Source of the DNA: Halomicrococcus gelatinilyticus
Lineage (GTDB): Archaea; Halobacteriota; Halobacteria; Halobacteriales; Haladaptataceae
DNA length: 64,000 bases
Direction of reading: 5' to 3'
NCBI GenBank assembly: GCA_024227995.1
Contig: CP100465.1
Location: 434,001-498,000, forward strand
Both the position numbers and the translations under genes were made by a program. Positions 62,798-64,000 of this stretch are shown one piece after another; position 1 is the stretch's first letter, and every line of letters starts with the position of its first letter. A model generated the notes under the pieces. That model made no database searches, had not been told where the DNA came from, and worked only from the letters and a program-made list of their open reading frames with translations.

Positions 62798-63853
62798 TCA
62801 GCGCCGCCGGGAAGCGCGCTCGTCGACGAGCGGCAGGGTCGAAAGCCGAGCGTGTACGAGGTCAGCAACCATGCCGCTGCGCTCGGAGTCCGCCTGGGCG
62901 TGCATGTAGGCCTCCTCGACGGCGGCCTGTCCGCCGACCGGAACGTACCGCACCGTGGTCCCGTCCGGGCCGACCTCCAGCAGGAGGGCGGCCTGCGGGA
63001 ACGACGACAGCGCCGGCGCGACCACCTGTCGGACGTCGCCGGCGCACGACACCGCGGGCAGGTGGAGGTGTCCCGAGACGACCAGCGGCGCTCCGTGCCC
63101 CGTCAGCGTCTCGACCAGCGCGTCGGCGTTCCGGAGCGGATACGACGACCGCCAGGACCGGAGGTCGCCGCAGGCGAGGCCGGGGAGATTGTGGTGCATC
63201 ACGACGACCGGCGCGTCGGCCCCCGGGAGCGTCTCGTCGAGCCAGGAAAGCTGGTCGTCCGAAACCGCCCCGTCGTGCGTGTCGTCGAGCGCGCCGTCGG
63301 GCGTCGACGCGCTGTTGAGACCGATGACGTCCACGCCGCCGACGCGTGCGTGGAACGGGAGCCCGGAGGGGGACGAACCGCCAGCAGCGCCCGTCGCACC
63401 CGCCGAGGCGTAGTTCGCGGTGAACGCCGACAGCGGACGGCCGTCGTGGGCGTCGAAGGCCTTCCGCACGTCGTGGTTCCCGGGGACGGCGAACGTCGGA
63501 ACCTCGGCGTCCGCGAGCGTGGCGTCGACTGCTTCGAAGTCGATCCGCGCCCCGTCCTCGGTCAGGTCGCCCGCCAGCACGACCGCGTCGACGTCGCGGG
63601 CCATCGCGTCAGCGAGCACTGTCCGGAGGCGCTCTCGCGTTCGGTGGAACACCTTCCACGTCCCCTCGCGCTCGGTCGAGACGTGCGGGTCGGAGACCAC
63701 GGCGACGGTCGTCGCCGTCGCGGTCCGCGGCCGGTCGAACCGGGCAAGCACCGGCCCCGCGTCGGCGTGGCCGGCCGCTCGTCCGTCGTTCTCGCTGCCA
63801 CGCTCCGGTTCGGTAACGGTCGCGCGCTCGCGTTTCGTCAGGTGTTCGGTCAT
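62798..63853 (-). CDS. Calcineurin-like metallophosphoesterase (3',5'-cAMP phosphodiesterase type)
   Basis: A 351-residue enzyme. The metal motifs are SDPH (Asp55, His57), AGDLTEDG, PGNHD, MHHN and SGHLH. The spacing matches CpdA-type class III phosphodiesterases, which hydrolyse cyclic nucleotides or other phosphodiesters. A disordered N-terminus (1-45) is unconserved. ATG 63853 follows a well-spaced TATA-like box; further upstream the AT-rich sequence suits a promoter. No signal peptide, so it acts in the cytoplasm. Confidence 0.9.
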   Translation of the reverse strand: MTEHLTKRERATVTEPERGSENDGRAAGHADAGPVLARFDRPRTATATTVAVVSDPHVSTEREGTWKVFHRTRERLRTVLADAMARDVDAVVLAGDLTEDGARIDFEAVDATLADAEVPTFAVPGNHDVRKAFDAHDGRPLSAFTANYASAGATGAAGGSSPSGLPFHARVGGVDVIGLNSASTPDGALDDTHDGAVSDDQLSWLDETLPGADAPVVVMHHNLPGLACGDLRSWRSSYPLRNADALVETLTGHGAPLVVSGHLHLPAVSCAGDVRQVVAPALSSFPQAALLLEVGPDGTTVRYVPVGGQAAVEEAYMHAQADSERSGMVADLVHARLSTLPLVDERASRRR

Positions 63854-63879
63854 CCGTTCGGACGAACGAGGGTAGACAG

Positions 63880-63885
63880 CATAAA
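63880..63885 (-). promoter_or_regulatory. TATA-like box for the metallophosphoesterase gene
   Basis: Reads TTTATG on the minus strand, about 29 nt from ATG 63853. The flank (63890-63930) is also AT-rich. Confidence 0.5.
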
Positions 63886-64000
63886 CCTGCCCCGTAGAAT
63901 ATATAGTTACCACCATAATCTAAATATCTCGGGTCGTTTCGCGGAACTGTTCCTGCAGACGACTGGTCCAGGGAGATAGACGTGTCTGACTGAATTTCAA

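Overview
The window is a chromosomal segment of a haloarchaeon (class Halobacteria). The DNA is very GC-rich, and almost every protein is strongly acidic with few lysines. Several genes are archaeal only: Lsm next to ribosomal protein L37e, archaeosine synthase ArcS, XPB with its Bax1 partner, Elp3, a PAC2 protein and RibL. Many genes have a TATA-like box 26-30 nt upstream of the start codon and no Shine-Dalgarno site, as expected for leaderless haloarchaeal transcripts. There is no rRNA, CRISPR array or insertion sequence. One tRNA gene, tRNA-Leu(GAG), is present. The species cannot be named from the sequence.

Layout. 0-8 kb: a structured non-coding stretch, a DUF1028 protein, a probably frameshifted small gene, a Dna2-like nuclease-helicase, MscS, a stress protein and a 5'-nucleotidase-like enzyme. 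8-17 kb: small haloarchaeal proteins, an orphan protease-prodomain-like protein, a DUF2342 metalloprotease, an M42 peptidase, Lsm-L37e, purF, DUF420, the tRNA and four short enzymes or binding proteins. 17.5-23.6 kb: a surface-glycan-type cluster (polytopic membrane protein, flippase, phosphatase-superfamily enzyme, sugar epimerase). 23.7-28.4 kb: ArcS, a GNAT protein, UbiA and an aminotransferase. 28.4-31.5 kb: a 389-base hairpin-rich intergenic region and then a NitT/TauT-type ABC operon. 31.5-42 kb: a PAC2 protein, RNA m5C methyltransferase, Bax1 and XPB flanking a lipoprotein, a Tat-exported subtilase, Elp3 and a frameshifted DUF106/EMC3-like gene. 42-50 kb: a DHH-family protein with degraded active site, small proteins, Yip1, thymidine kinase, a flavin reductase, a cation/proton antiporter and the relic of a second antiporter. 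50-58.6 kb: MutY, zinc-ribbon microproteins, a HEAT protein, a secreted phospholipase-D-like protein, an intact DHH/RecJ-like protein, a JAMM protease and RibL. 58.6-64 kb: a DtxR regulator with an operator-like palindrome, a GDT1-type cation exporter, a LysE exporter, an HD hydrolase, AlaX and a metallophosphoesterase.

How genes work together. DNA and RNA maintenance is well represented: Dna2-like, XPB/Bax1, MutY, two S1-OB-DHH proteins, ArcS, Elp3, RsmB-like and AlaX. The 58.8-61 kb block looks like a metal-responsive regulator controlling an adjacent manganese/calcium-type exporter. The 17.5-23.6 kb block probably builds or exports a cell-surface glycan. Signs of decay are one clear frameshift (about 41,860), one probable frameshift (about 2,060) and one antiporter fragment (49,936-50,262).

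Stretches without genes: the only one above 300 bases is 28,421-28,809. Shorter gaps (13,063-13,332; 20,785-21,020; 38,530-38,774; 44,632-44,865; 47,692-47,932; 58,603-58,846; 61,719-61,951) hold promoters or nothing recognisable. I see nothing in the last 147 bases beyond the promoter of the final gene.
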